NCBI RefSeq assembly: GCF_025751585.1
Contig: NZ_JAOWKX010000005.1
Coordinates: forward strand, 323,423-387,422
Reading direction: 5' to 3'
Origin: Fluctibacter corallii
Lineage (GTDB): Bacteria; Pseudomonadota; Gammaproteobacteria; Enterobacterales; Alteromonadaceae
Length of the DNA: 64,000 nucleotides
Part shown: in pieces, positions 19,350 through 27,693 of the stretch
How positions within the stretch are numbered: the stretch's first letter is position 1
Layout: every line of letters begins with the position of its first letter
Notes under the pieces: model-generated
The model's input: only the letters and a program-made list of their open reading frames with translations
Database searches by the model: none
What the model was told of the DNA's origin: nothing
Program-made: the position numbers and the translations under genes

Positions 19350-22283
19350 TTGCCGGATTGCTTCATTAAAAAGGCACCACGTAAGGGTCACAAAAATACT
19401 TCTGTTTGCGCGGTTAACATTACAAAAGCCACCATTGTTGTGATGGCGGCTTTTGTATGCTCGGTGTTTGCCGAGGAATCCATTACATTGAATTTACCGC
19501 AGCAAAGCATGCATAAATCTCTCACGCAACTGGCTGAAAAAGCACAGGTTACGCTTTTGTTTCCATTAGAGATCGCCGAACAACACGTGTCTCAAGCGGT
19601 AGAGGGAAAATTCACTGTGAGTGACGCCATTCGTTTAGTCATTGCCGGCACAGAACTTTCGTTGATTAAAGGCGAAGATGCGTTGTATTCAGTCGGTATG
19701 GCCAATGCTATTGCGCCCAATCCGCAACATCAACCTAATATAGGCGATAGTGCGCCAGAAGCTCAAAAACATAAAATTGAAAAAATTGCCATTGTTGGGA
19801 CGCGTTCTACACCAAGAACGACCACTGACTCTCCTGTGCCAATTGATATTATTAACGCGAGCGAACTGTCTTCTACTGGCGGCATGGATGCGCTTAGTGT
19901 GCTGTCTAGTTTGATTCCCTCCTTAAACGTTAACGATCAACCTATCAATGATGCATCTACGTTGGTTAGACCTGCTAATCTGAGAGGATTAGCGTCTGAT
20001 CACACCTTAATACTGATTAACGGTAAACGCTATCATCGGTCAGCGGTGATCACGTTTTTAGGTGGTGGGTTATCTGATGGGGCCCAAGGTCCAGATTTGT
20101 CAACGATTCCTCTGTCTGCAATCCATCAAGTAGAAGTGCTTCGCGATGGAGCTGCCGCGCAATATGGGTCTGATGCGATCGCTGGTGTAATTAATTTTGT
20201 ACTTAAAAATGATGCCAACGGTGGCGCCGTTGTTGTGCAAAATGGTGGCTTTTTTGACGGCGATGGTGAAGCAACTCAAATCCAATGGAATAATGGATTC
20301 GAATTTGGCAGTGGTGGTTTTGTACACTTGAGTAGCGAATTTAGACATCAAAATGCGACGAGCAGAAGTACACAACGCGATGACGCGATGCGTTTAATTA
20401 ACGCTGGCAACCATTTTGTCGCGGAGCCCGCCCAACATTGGGGGGCGCCAGAAATTAAATATGACGCGAAGTTTGCCCTCAATAGTCAGTGGGAGTTAGA
20501 TTCTGATACGGCGATGTATAGCTTTGCTAACTTGTCTGAACGGAAGATGATGAGTGGTTTTTATTATCGGCATCCGCAGCAACGACAACAGGTGTTTGTT
20601 AGAGGGAATGATGAAACACCTCAATTATTGGTTGCGGATTTAGATGGTATTGACAGCGGTATAACGTGCCCAACAATCCCAATCGTTGATGACAATGTGC
20701 TCGATGATACAGATTATTTGTTGATTGCTGATAATCAAACAGAAATAGGACAAAATTGTTTTGCATTCAATGAGTGGTTTCCAGGTGGGTTTACGCCTTT
20801 GTTTGGCGGAAAGCTATCGGATATACATGGCGTGATTGGGATAACGTATGATACTGATAATCAGTGGGCTTTTGATTTAAGTGCCACTTATGGTCGCTCT
20901 AAAATTCAGTATTTACTTGAGGGTAGCATTAATCCCTCTTTAGGGCCTGACAGTCCAACATCATTCAAACCAGGCGCTGCTATTCAACAGGAACAAAGTT
21001 TGCGAATAGATGCTCAGAAAGAGCGCACCGTTAATCAATTGCAAATGAGTATGGCAATGGGAGTAGAGTACAGACAGGAGCGTTTTGAACAGATAGCTGG
21101 AGACAAGCCATCTTATCAGGTGGGCTATTTAGCACTTGATCCATTGACTGGAGCATCACAAGGCTTTGGAGCAGGCTCCAACGGATTCAATGGGTTCAAA
21201 CCCGCTGTAGCGGGAAAGTGGCAGCGATATAATTGGGCTAGCTATGCGGATTTAGAAATCCGATCTGATGCAGGTATTCAACTAGGGCTGGCTGCGCGAT
21301 ACGAGCATTTCAGTGATTTTGGAAATACATTTGACGGAAAAGTAGCGCTTATGTTTGATTTGAGCGAAGACTATTCTGTTCGTACGTCTTTTAGTAGTGG
21401 TTTTAAAGCCCCCTCTGTTGGTCAAAGCAACGTAGTAAATATAACCACGGCATTTTTCGAGGGGCAGCTAGAGGATCAAATTACACTCTCTCCACACCAT
21501 CCTGTCGCAATGCGTTTGGGTGCTTCAGCGCTAAAACCCGAACAGTCTCACCACGTGAGTTTAGGTTGGGTGGGGCAGATGTACGATAACTTCTATGTTA
21601 CGGTTGATTACTTCAGTATTCACATGCGGGATAGAATAAGCACAACATCAGCGCTATCGCTCACTGATGATGATATTCGTTACCTTGAGTCAATTGGAAT
21701 ATCGGGGACGTCAGGTATTACAAGTGCAAAATATTTCGCCAATGACTTTGATACACACTCTCAAGGTGTGGATATTGTCATGTCTTACGACTTTGATTCG
21801 CGGTACGGCGAATCTCAGGTAATATTCAATTATAACTGGACCCATACCGATGTTGAAAACGTTGAGGCCTACATTCGTTTCAACCAGCAAGGTGAGCCAG
21901 AACCCACCTCCAACATTACGCAGCAGCGTATTCGTATGCTCGAAAACAACCTACCGCAACATCGTCTCGCTGTTACGTTTACGCACGCAACTGACGCGTT
22001 CGACTACTTACTTAGGGCCAATTATTTTGGTAGCTACTATGAAGACCATGTTGATGCTTCCGCTGGTTATGATATCTACGCAGGTAGTGAGTGGACCCTT
22101 GATGCCGAGGTGACCTATAGAATGAGCAGTGCTTTTTCGACCAGTCTAGGGGCAAAAAACGTGTTGAATAATTTTCCTGATACGAATCCATACCAAGGGC
22201 TGGTAGGATCAACTTATCCGCTGACATCTCCGATGGGCATAAATGGTGGCTTTTATTATTTACGTGGCATCTGGAATTTTTAG
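19350..22283 (+). CDS. TonB-dependent transducing receptor with N-terminal STN domain
   Basis: This receptor of up to 977 residues has a hydrophobic export signal (ATIVVMAAFVCSVFA), then a secretin/TonB short N-terminal (STN) domain (SITLNLPQQSMHKSLTQLAE through LIKGEDALYSVG), then a TonB-box-like IEKIAIVGTR, plug and barrel ending in LRGIWNF. The STN domain marks it as the sensor that talks to the FecR protein just upstream. The plug and much of the barrel mirror the receptor at 14854. The start is unclear: the frame opens at 19317 and holds no ATG before the signal core. The listed TTG at 19350 gives a Lys/Arg-rich n-region, and ATT codons at 19365 and 19419 are alternatives. No classical Shine-Dalgarno stands before any of them. 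Confidence 0.92.
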   Translation: MPDCFIKKAPRKGHKNTSVCAVNITKATIVVMAAFVCSVFAEESITLNLPQQSMHKSLTQLAEKAQVTLLFPLEIAEQHVSQAVEGKFTVSDAIRLVIAGTELSLIKGEDALYSVGMANAIAPNPQHQPNIGDSAPEAQKHKIEKIAIVGTRSTPRTTTDSPVPIDIINASELSSTGGMDALSVLSSLIPSLNVNDQPINDASTLVRPANLRGLASDHTLILINGKRYHRSAVITFLGGGLSDGAQGPDLSTIPLSAIHQVEVLRDGAAAQYGSDAIAGVINFVLKNDANGGAVVVQNGGFFDGDGEATQIQWNNGFEFGSGGFVHLSSEFRHQNATSRSTQRDDAMRLINAGNHFVAEPAQHWGAPEIKYDAKFALNSQWELDSDTAMYSFANLSERKMMSGFYYRHPQQRQQVFVRGNDETPQLLVADLDGIDSGITCPTIPIVDDNVLDDTDYLLIADNQTEIGQNCFAFNEWFPGGFTPLFGGKLSDIHGVIGITYDTDNQWAFDLSATYGRSKIQYLLEGSINPSLGPDSPTSFKPGAAIQQEQSLRIDAQKERTVNQLQMSMAMGVEYRQERFEQIAGDKPSYQVGYLALDPLTGASQGFGAGSNGFNGFKPAVAGKWQRYNWASYADLEIRSDAGIQLGLAARYEHFSDFGNTFDGKVALMFDLSEDYSVRTSFSSGFKAPSVGQSNVVNITTAFFEGQLEDQITLSPHHPVAMRLGASALKPEQSHHVSLGWVGQMYDNFYVTVDYFSIHMRDRISTTSALSLTDDDIRYLESIGISGTSGITSAKYFANDFDTHSQGVDIVMSYDFDSRYGESQVIFNYNWTHTDVENVEAYIRFNQQGEPEPTSNITQQRIRMLENNLPQHRLAVTFTHATDAFDYLLRANYFGSYYEDHVDASAGYDIYAGSEWTLDAEVTYRMSSAFSTSLGAKNVLNNFPDTNPYQGLVGSTYPLTSPMGINGGFYYLRGIWNF

Positions 22284-22285
22284 GC

Positions 22286-22325
22286 AAAAAAAAGCCCGGT
22301 TTCGAAAGCGCTAGTGAAATCGGGC
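22286..22325 (-). terminator. Minus-strand intrinsic terminator with no gene upstream of it
   Basis: Read on the minus strand, GCCCGATTTC pairs with GAAACCGGGC (one G-U pair) and is followed directly by eight T. On the plus strand the hairpin lacks a T tail. It starts 2 bases after the stop codon of the plus-strand receptor. The neighbouring genes on both sides are plus-strand, so it either blocks antisense transcription or ends a small minus-strand RNA. Confidence 0.75.
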
Positions 22326-22335
22326 ATTCAGGGAG

Positions 22336-22355
22336 ATACGCAACAAAATGCGTAT
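22336..22355. repeat. Second small hairpin in the receptor - DUF523 gap
   Basis: ATACGCA / TGCGTAT with a 6-base loop lies 10 bases to the right of the minus-strand terminator. On a minus-strand transcript it would form a stem just before the terminator stem. Confidence 0.45.
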
Positions 22356-22470
22356 AGTTATAGACTGCGATGCCAATAAATGGTTCAAATAAATTTTTTT
22401 GTACTTGAAGAGATCCAATTTTGTTCTATCACTGTTTATGTAAGGTAAATTAGAAAGGTAGAAAAGCTTG

Positions 22471-23433
22471 ATGGATAAAGAAGCAGTCAACAAAGAAATA
22501 ATTCATGTTGGTGTAAGTGCGTGTGTAGTTGGCGATAAAGTAAGGTTTGATGGTGGACATAAGAAGTCTGGCTATGTTTCGAACTACCTTGGCGAGACAT
22601 TTCATCTTGTGCCAGTTTGCCCGGAAGTGGGAATGGGTATGCCTGTGCCTCGTCCTGCAATTCGAATTATTGAAGATGAAGGTCAAGAAAAATTAGTCGA
22701 CTCCAAAGATTCAGCCATTGATCACACGTCAGCGTTAAATCGCTTTTACGACACTAAATCACCGCAGTTTGCTAAGTTGGACGGGTATATATTTTGTGCA
22801 AAATCACCCACGTGCGGTGTAGAAAGAATTAAAGTTTACACGTCAGAAGGTGATGTACTGCACCGTAAAGGAATGGGGCTTTTTTCTAAGCGATTAAAAG
22901 AGCAGTACCCTTTGTTGCCGATTGAAGAAGACGGAAGGCTTAATGACCTTGGATTGCGCGAGAGTTTTGTTACCAAAGTATATGTTCATCATCATTTTCG
23001 CAATGAAGTGATGAATAATCCAAGCATGGGCGCGTTAGTTAAGTTTCATAGTAAACACAAATTCTTGGTCATGGCATATAGCCCCAAGGCGTACCAGCAA
23101 CTCGGCCGTTTAGTCGCGACGGGCAAGAAAGTACAATTTGACACATTGATGAAAGAGTATTTAGGACTTCTGTTGGGTGTGTTGAGCAAGCCAACTAATC
23201 GTAAAAAGCACACCAATGTATTGATGCACTTACAAGGCTTTTTGAAGAAGCAATTAAGCAAAGAAGACAAGCAAGAATTGTCTGATCAAATTGAGCGCTA
23301 TCGGTTAGGTTATATTCCATTGATGGCACCGATTACGCTGCTTCAACATCACCTTAAGCACCATCCCAACGAGTATTTGTCGAGTCAGGTGTATCTAGAG
23401 CCCTACCCAGAATCTTTGGGAATTCGCGCATAA
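22471..23433 (+). CDS. DUF523 - DUF1722 (YbgA-type) protein
   Basis: This 320-residue protein fuses an N-terminal DUF523 domain (VSACVVGDKVRFDGGHK, PVCPEVGMGMPVPRPAIRI, AKSPTCGVERIKVY) to a C-terminal DUF1722/YbgA domain (SKHKFLVMAYSPKAYQQLGRLVA, HLQGFLKKQLSKEDKQEL, PLMAPITLLQHHLKHHP). The conserved cysteines of DUF523 are present. ATG 22471 is the likely start; a TTG directly before it shares the same AAAGG. Family members are often found beside photolyase and light-responsive MerR regulators, but neither is present here. The biochemical function is not established. It ends at a bidirectional terminator. Confidence 0.88.
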   Translation: MDKEAVNKEIIHVGVSACVVGDKVRFDGGHKKSGYVSNYLGETFHLVPVCPEVGMGMPVPRPAIRIIEDEGQEKLVDSKDSAIDHTSALNRFYDTKSPQFAKLDGYIFCAKSPTCGVERIKVYTSEGDVLHRKGMGLFSKRLKEQYPLLPIEEDGRLNDLGLRESFVTKVYVHHHFRNEVMNNPSMGALVKFHSKHKFLVMAYSPKAYQQLGRLVATGKKVQFDTLMKEYLGLLLGVLSKPTNRKKHTNVLMHLQGFLKKQLSKEDKQELSDQIERYRLGYIPLMAPITLLQHHLKHHPNEYLSSQVYLEPYPESLGIRA

Positions 23434-23460
23434 AAAAGGGGCGTATTCGCCCCGAATTTT
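23432..23460. terminator. Bidirectional terminator between DUF523 gene and 113-residue gene
   Basis: GGGGCG / CGCCCC (23438-23453) with loop TATT carries an A-run on its left (a T-run for the minus strand) and GAATTTTATTTT on its right. It serves both convergent genes. Confidence 0.88.
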
Positions 23461-23480
23461 ATTTTGCGTATCTGAGACAG

Positions 23481-23822
23481 TTATCGAGGCTTTCTAGCGC
23501 CTGTATTCTCAGCTTGAATTTTTTCCGCCCAATATTCTTTTACCGAAAAACCGCCTTTTGCTTTTTTCTTAGTAACTGGCTTTTTCGCTTTAGGTTTAGC
23601 TGGGGAAGACTTTGTAGCTGGCTTTGATTCTTTGGTTGCAGCCTTTCCTTTGCCTTTTGACATTTCGTCTGCCAGCTCATCAAGGGCCGCTAGACGCAGG
23701 TTCTTACCACCATCAACACTATACCAACCACCTTTGGCTTCAATAGATGGTGCTTTACCATTTGCTGCTTTATAGGCCTCGGTGAATTTTGCAATTACTT
23801 GGTCTTTATCCAATTTACTCAT
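23481..23822 (-). CDS. Conserved hypothetical protein with Lys/Ala-rich linker
   Basis: This 113-residue basic protein has three parts. The first ~52 residues look like a small folded domain (VIAKFTEAYKAANGKAPSIE, GGWYSVDGGKNLRLAALDEL). A Lys/Ala/Pro/Ser-rich linker covers ~55-90, with repeats of AxKPxxK type like nucleoid-associated tails. A short conserved tail, GGFSVKEYWAEKIQ, ends the protein. I have seen related proteins in Shewanella and Alteromonas but know of no assigned function. The composition suggests nucleic-acid binding, which is inference. No clear ribosome-binding site precedes the ATG. It is transcribed divergently from nif3/ybgI. Confidence 0.8.
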   Translation of the reverse strand: MSKLDKDQVIAKFTEAYKAANGKAPSIEAKGGWYSVDGGKNLRLAALDELADEMSKGKGKAATKESKPATKSSPAKPKAKKPVTKKKAKGGFSVKEYWAEKIQAENTGARKPR

Positions 23823-23897
23823 AATGAGGTCTTTGCCTTTTTTATTGATTTATATTTAAAAAGTAAAAACTGGACGGGTTTTATACCGTGTTTTAAG

Positions 23898-23903
23898 TAT
23901 AAT
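23898..23903 (+). promoter_or_regulatory. Candidate -10 element of the nif3/ybgI promoter
   Basis: A perfect TATAAT lies 39 bases before the start codon. No good -35 is found at the right distance: TGGACG at 23871 is 21 bases away. Confidence 0.35.
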
Positions 23904-23942
23904 GTCTAATTTTCACTCTGCTGGCAAATTTTAGGATATTAA

Positions 23943-24704
23943 ATGAGCATAAGTCGTAATGAACTAAACGCTTTCTTAGCGAACTTACTGACGCCAGAAA
24001 AAATCAAAGACTATTGTCCAAACGGTCTTCAAGTCGAAGGGGCCGAACAGATAGAAAGAATTGTTACTGGGGTAACAGCTTCGCAAGCATTGATCGATGC
24101 CAGTATCGAGGCGGGTGCAGATGCGCTACTTGTTCACCATGGCTATTTTTGGAAGGGCGAAAACCCAGTGGTTACAGGCATGAAAAAGCGTCGTTTACAG
24201 GCGTTATTGCAAAATGATATCAATTTATTTGCCTATCATTTACCACTCGATGTTCATCCTACTCTGGGTAACAATGCGCAACTGGCACAGCGCTTTGACA
24301 TTAAAAATGCACGAGGTTTAGAGTTAGGCAATCCATTTAGCGTTGCCATGCAAGGCGAGTTCGAACAAAAAAAATCAATAGATGACATCATCAGTAAGAT
24401 AAACTCGTCTTTGGGGGTGTCTGCGCTGGTAGAAAAAAGCGGACCTGAAAAGATTAAAACGGTAGCGTGGTGCAGTGGGGGCGGACAAGGTTATATAGAA
24501 CAAGCTGCCGAACAAAATATTGACCTGTTTATTACTGGTGAGGTGTCAGAGCAAACTATTCATACTGCGCGAGAATGCGGAATACATTTTATTGCGGCTG
24601 GCCATCATGCTACGGAACGGTATGGGGCAAAAGCGTTAGGTGAATACATAGCGCAGCATTTGCCAGTAGATGTGACATTTATTGATATTCCTAATCCTGC
24701 ATAA
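23943..24704 (+). CDS. ybgI: Nif3-like dinuclear metal center protein (YbgI family)
   Basis: The 253-residue protein shows the Nif3 landmarks: an N-terminal NGLQVEG, the metal ligands in DALLVHHGYFW, a LPLDVHP segment (YHLPLDVHPTLGNN), and the C-terminal ITGEVSEQTIHTARE with GHHATERYG. These build a toroidal hexamer with a two-metal site. The family has been named GTP cyclohydrolase I type 2 but its true substrate is debated. AGGA sits 8 bases before the ATG. It is monocistronic, with a hairpin downstream. Confidence 0.95.
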   Translation: MSISRNELNAFLANLLTPEKIKDYCPNGLQVEGAEQIERIVTGVTASQALIDASIEAGADALLVHHGYFWKGENPVVTGMKKRRLQALLQNDINLFAYHLPLDVHPTLGNNAQLAQRFDIKNARGLELGNPFSVAMQGEFEQKKSIDDIISKINSSLGVSALVEKSGPEKIKTVAWCSGGGQGYIEQAAEQNIDLFITGEVSEQTIHTARECGIHFIAAGHHATERYGAKALGEYIAQHLPVDVTFIDIPNPA

Positions 24705-24720
24705 ATTTGCTCACAAACAT

Positions 24721-24751
24721 CAATGACAGAGACTAAACTTCTCTGTCATTG
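24721..24751. terminator. Perfect 12-bp hairpin between nif3/ybgI and elyC
   Basis: CAATGACAGAGA pairs fully with TCTCTGTCATTG around loop CTAAACT. Neither strand has a proper T-run next to the stem (plus: GTTAGCGTTTTC). It lies between convergent genes, so a terminator or 3'-end stabiliser is likely. Confidence 0.55.
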
Positions 24752-24798
24752 GTTAGCGTTTTCTCGCAATGTAAAACAGTACGATTATGAAGTAGCAA

Positions 24799-25545
24799 TC
24801 ATTCAGGTCTTAGTTTCTGCCACAGTAATCCCAATGTTTCATACCACCATCGTTCCATCTTTTGAATGTTAGAAGAGTGAGGAAGATAGTTCCTTAAGCT
24901 TGGGTTGTCTGAGCGTTTCACCAAATGCTCAGTCGGTGCAGGGTAGGGAACCAAGCCTACATTTTCGAACTCAATCACAGCTCGTTTCATATGGCTCGCT
25001 GATGTCACAAGTGCAAATCGTTTATTATGTAAAATGCTCTTTAGGTATGTGGCTTCTTCGTGGGTGTCTCTGCCGACATTCATCGCTTTGAGCTTGTTAA
25101 AAGAGATGCCCAGTATAGCGAGTATTTCCTTGTTAAACTCCGCTTGAGTAAATGCTTCCGTGTTATTGACGCCCGATGTAATGACAACAGCGCCAGGGTT
25201 TTTCTTATGGATCCTTACAGCTTCAATTAAGCGGTTGTCGGTGCAATGTTTTAGTTGCGCGGATTTAGGCAACGTTGCATCATTCACGTGACCGCAACCC
25301 AAGACAACAATGTATTCCACCTCATCTGAAAGGTCGAATTGTGGGTAAGCGTGCTCTAGCTTGCCTAAAAGCGTATTAGGTACAAAGGGGAATGAAGATA
25401 CAATGATTAACAATGTACCTACTGCGATACTTAATTTTCCCAATGCCCTCTGTCTGAGAATCATTCCGAACAGGATAAGAATAAATGATATACTCATCGG
25501 CATGAGTAAGGCCCCAATCCACTTCTTTAGGTAAAACAGTTCCAA
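24799..25545 (-). CDS. elyC: ElyC, DUF218/SanA-type envelope biogenesis protein
   Basis: The protein has two N-terminal membrane helices (LKKWIGALLMPMSISFILIL and LSIAVGTLLIIVSSFPFVP) followed by a DUF218 domain: EYIVVLGCGHVND, VVITSGVNNTEAFTQAE, HEEATYLKSIL, ALVTSASHMKRAVIEFE and a final WWYETLGLLWQKL. It closely follows E. coli ElyC, which acts in peptidoglycan/undecaprenyl-phosphate metabolism in the inner membrane. No ATG fits. By alignment with ElyC (MLFTLKKVIG), TTG 25545 preceded by AAGGA is the most likely start; GTG 25554 or TTG 25563 are possible. It is divergent from cmoM with only 23 bases between starts, the same order as in E. coli. Confidence 0.9.
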   Translation of the reverse strand: MELFYLKKWIGALLMPMSISFILILFGMILRQRALGKLSIAVGTLLIIVSSFPFVPNTLLGKLEHAYPQFDLSDEVEYIVVLGCGHVNDATLPKSAQLKHCTDNRLIEAVRIHKKNPGAVVITSGVNNTEAFTQAEFNKEILAILGISFNKLKAMNVGRDTHEEATYLKSILHNKRFALVTSASHMKRAVIEFENVGLVPYPAPTEHLVKRSDNPSLRNYLPHSSNIQKMERWWYETLGLLWQKLRPE

Positions 25546-25568
25546 AACGGTCACATCCTTCAATAGTT

Positions 25569-26363
25569 ATGAAAGACAATAATAAACCAGATCAAAGCTT
25601 TAATACGATAGCTAATAAATTTGAGAAAAATATTTACGGGTCATCAAAAGGGCGATTAAGGCATGAGTTGCTTGTAAGCTATTTAGCAGATCATTTGGAA
25701 AGCCAAGATCCGCCACTTCTCGTATTGGACGCGGGTGGAGGAACGGGTGAAATGGCGAAGGAATTTGCGTTAAAAGGTCATCAAGTGCTCGTTAATGATA
25801 TCTCAGAAGATGCGTTAAGTTTATGCAAAGACAAGCTTAGTCACTGTGACAATGTGCATTATCATTTAGGTAAAATTCAATCTTTGGATTCTACTGATAT
25901 TCAACACATTATTGCTGGTGAGAGCACGCATTTCGATTTAGTGTTGTGTCATGCGGTATTGGAATGGTTAGAGACGCCTGAAGATACCATTGCACATCTT
26001 GTTTCGCTATTGAAACCCAACGGGTGGCTGTCGTTGAGTTTTTTCAACGAAGACGCGCATCGGTTTGCCAACTTATTGTATGGCAATTTCGATTTTGTAA
26101 AAAATGGCATGCGACAGCGTAATACCGTTAGGTTGAATCCGAATAATGCACAATCACCGAGCTATATTAAATCAATATTATCCCACTTGCCTGTATCAAT
26201 TAAACATGAAGCGGGTATTCGCTGCTTTCATGATTATATGCGTCCAGCTGACAGGGAAAGAGTGTCCTTCGAGGAGATAATTGAAATGGAGAAACGTTAC
26301 GCAAAGGTATTACCGTATCGTGATTTGGGTCGCTATTATCATATTCTGGTGCAAAAGCTCTGA
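25569..26363 (+). CDS. cmoM: tRNA 5-carboxymethoxyuridine methyltransferase CmoM
   Basis: This 264-residue SAM-dependent methyltransferase has motif I as VLDAGGGTGEMAKEFA, followed by VNDISEDALSLCKDKL, LVLCHAVLEWLETPEDT and a C-terminal GRYYHILVQKL. The N-terminus (FNTIANKFEKNIYGSSKGRLR) and the HDYMRPADRE segment match E. coli CmoM (SmtA), which methylates cmo5U34 to mcmo5U34 in tRNA. In E. coli the gene is likewise divergent from elyC, so synteny supports both assignments. The start ATG lies in the region that must also hold the elyC promoter. Confidence 0.95.
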   Translation: MKDNNKPDQSFNTIANKFEKNIYGSSKGRLRHELLVSYLADHLESQDPPLLVLDAGGGTGEMAKEFALKGHQVLVNDISEDALSLCKDKLSHCDNVHYHLGKIQSLDSTDIQHIIAGESTHFDLVLCHAVLEWLETPEDTIAHLVSLLKPNGWLSLSFFNEDAHRFANLLYGNFDFVKNGMRQRNTVRLNPNNAQSPSYIKSILSHLPVSIKHEAGIRCFHDYMRPADRERVSFEEIIEMEKRYAKVLPYRDLGRYYHILVQKL

Positions 26364-26525
26364 AAGAATATGCTTAATATCAATTGTAAGCGAGATAAAA
26401 ATTTCACAACTAAATTTATCGCGTTAGAGCGTTATCATGCTGAACAAGAAGGGGCGTATTCAATGCGTTTGATATATGTATATCGTGTTTAACGAATTTA
26501 GCTAGCCTTCACAACAACATTAAAA

Positions 26526-27521
26526 TCAACAAAGAAAGGTTGTATCTGGATACCGCCCTAATCTGGCATTTTCAATATTGGAAAGCGTCGTGGTGGCGAT
26601 TTCCTGTAATGCTTCATGAGTGAAAAAGCCTTGGTGTCCGGTAATGAGGACATTGGGAAAGCCTGCCAAACGGTCAAAAAGATCATCTGATGGGATCTCC
26701 ATTGAGTGATCTTCAAAAAACAGTTCAGATTCCATTTCGTAAACGTCAAGGCCAAGAAATCCAATTTTGCGTGACTTTAGTGCCGCTATGAGCGCTTTTG
26801 TGTCGATAAGCCCGCCACGTGACGTGTTAATTAACATAACGCCATCTTTCATTTGTTGAAGAGAACGGGCGTTAATCATATGCGAGGTTTGCTCGTTTAG
26901 GGGGCAATGTAATGAAATAATGTCAGCATGCTCCCAGATATCTCGCAAACTCACGTATTTGCAGCCCATTGCGGTGATACAGTCTGATTGTATAGTGTCG
27001 TAGCAAAGAATTTCACAACTAAACCCGTTAAGAATTCGGCACAATGCAGAACCGATTTTGCCTGTTCCAATTACTCCAACAGTTTTTTTATAAAGATTGA
27101 ACCCAGTTAATCCGAGTAAACTAAAGTTGTTTTCTCGAACACGGTTATAAGCTTTATGGATGTGTCTGTTTAAACTAAGAATCAGTGCCATCGTATGTTC
27201 AGCCACTGCTTCTGGCGAGTATGCTGGTACGCGAGACACATGTAAGTTGAGCGTAGCAGCATATTCCAAATCCACATTGTTAAAGCCCGCACAGCGCAGG
27301 GCAATGTGTTTAACGCCAAGAGAGTGAAGTATGTCTAAACAGGCTTTATCAAGCACGTCATTAACAAATACACAGATAGCATCAAATGTCGCAGCCAGTG
27401 GCGCGGTTTGGTGAGTCAACCTAGAGGGAATAAAGGTAAATTCAACCTCTTCGGCATGGTTATTTTGACTGAGATAGGTCTGATCATACGGTTGACAACT
27501 GAATACTGCGACTCGGTACAT
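26526..27521 (-). CDS. ldhA: D-lactate dehydrogenase (2-hydroxyacid dehydrogenase family)
   Basis: The 331-residue NAD-dependent enzyme reduces pyruvate to D-lactate. The catalytic triad is present: Arg in NTSRGGLID, Glu in VYEMESELFFED and His in ITGHQGFFT. The nucleotide-binding motif is GVIGTGKIGSALC. Segments ALRCAGFNNVDLEYA and PAYSPEAVAEH match E. coli LdhA closely, including the LFFED loop. It is a single gene on the minus strand. The 162-base gap to cmoM holds only an imperfect AT-rich inverted repeat (GATAAA / TTTATC near 26395-26420), and the 172-base gap upstream shows no recognisable element. Confidence 0.93.
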   Translation of the reverse strand: MYRVAVFSCQPYDQTYLSQNNHAEEVEFTFIPSRLTHQTAPLAATFDAICVFVNDVLDKACLDILHSLGVKHIALRCAGFNNVDLEYAATLNLHVSRVPAYSPEAVAEHTMALILSLNRHIHKAYNRVRENNFSLLGLTGFNLYKKTVGVIGTGKIGSALCRILNGFSCEILCYDTIQSDCITAMGCKYVSLRDIWEHADIISLHCPLNEQTSHMINARSLQQMKDGVMLINTSRGGLIDTKALIAALKSRKIGFLGLDVYEMESELFFEDHSMEIPSDDLFDRLAGFPNVLITGHQGFFTHEALQEIATTTLSNIENARLGRYPDTTFLC

Positions 27522-27693
27522 AGTATTCTTTCCAATTTATTGGTTAGTAGAAATGGCCAGTAAATGTATGTGAATCAACGACAATTAATCTTATGTTCTT
27601 CGGATTTTATTGATTCAACTTTGCTTCTCCTGACCTGCTTCTCATAATCTTACGCCAAGATTGTGTTGTATTGCCTTGATCGAAATCACCGTT

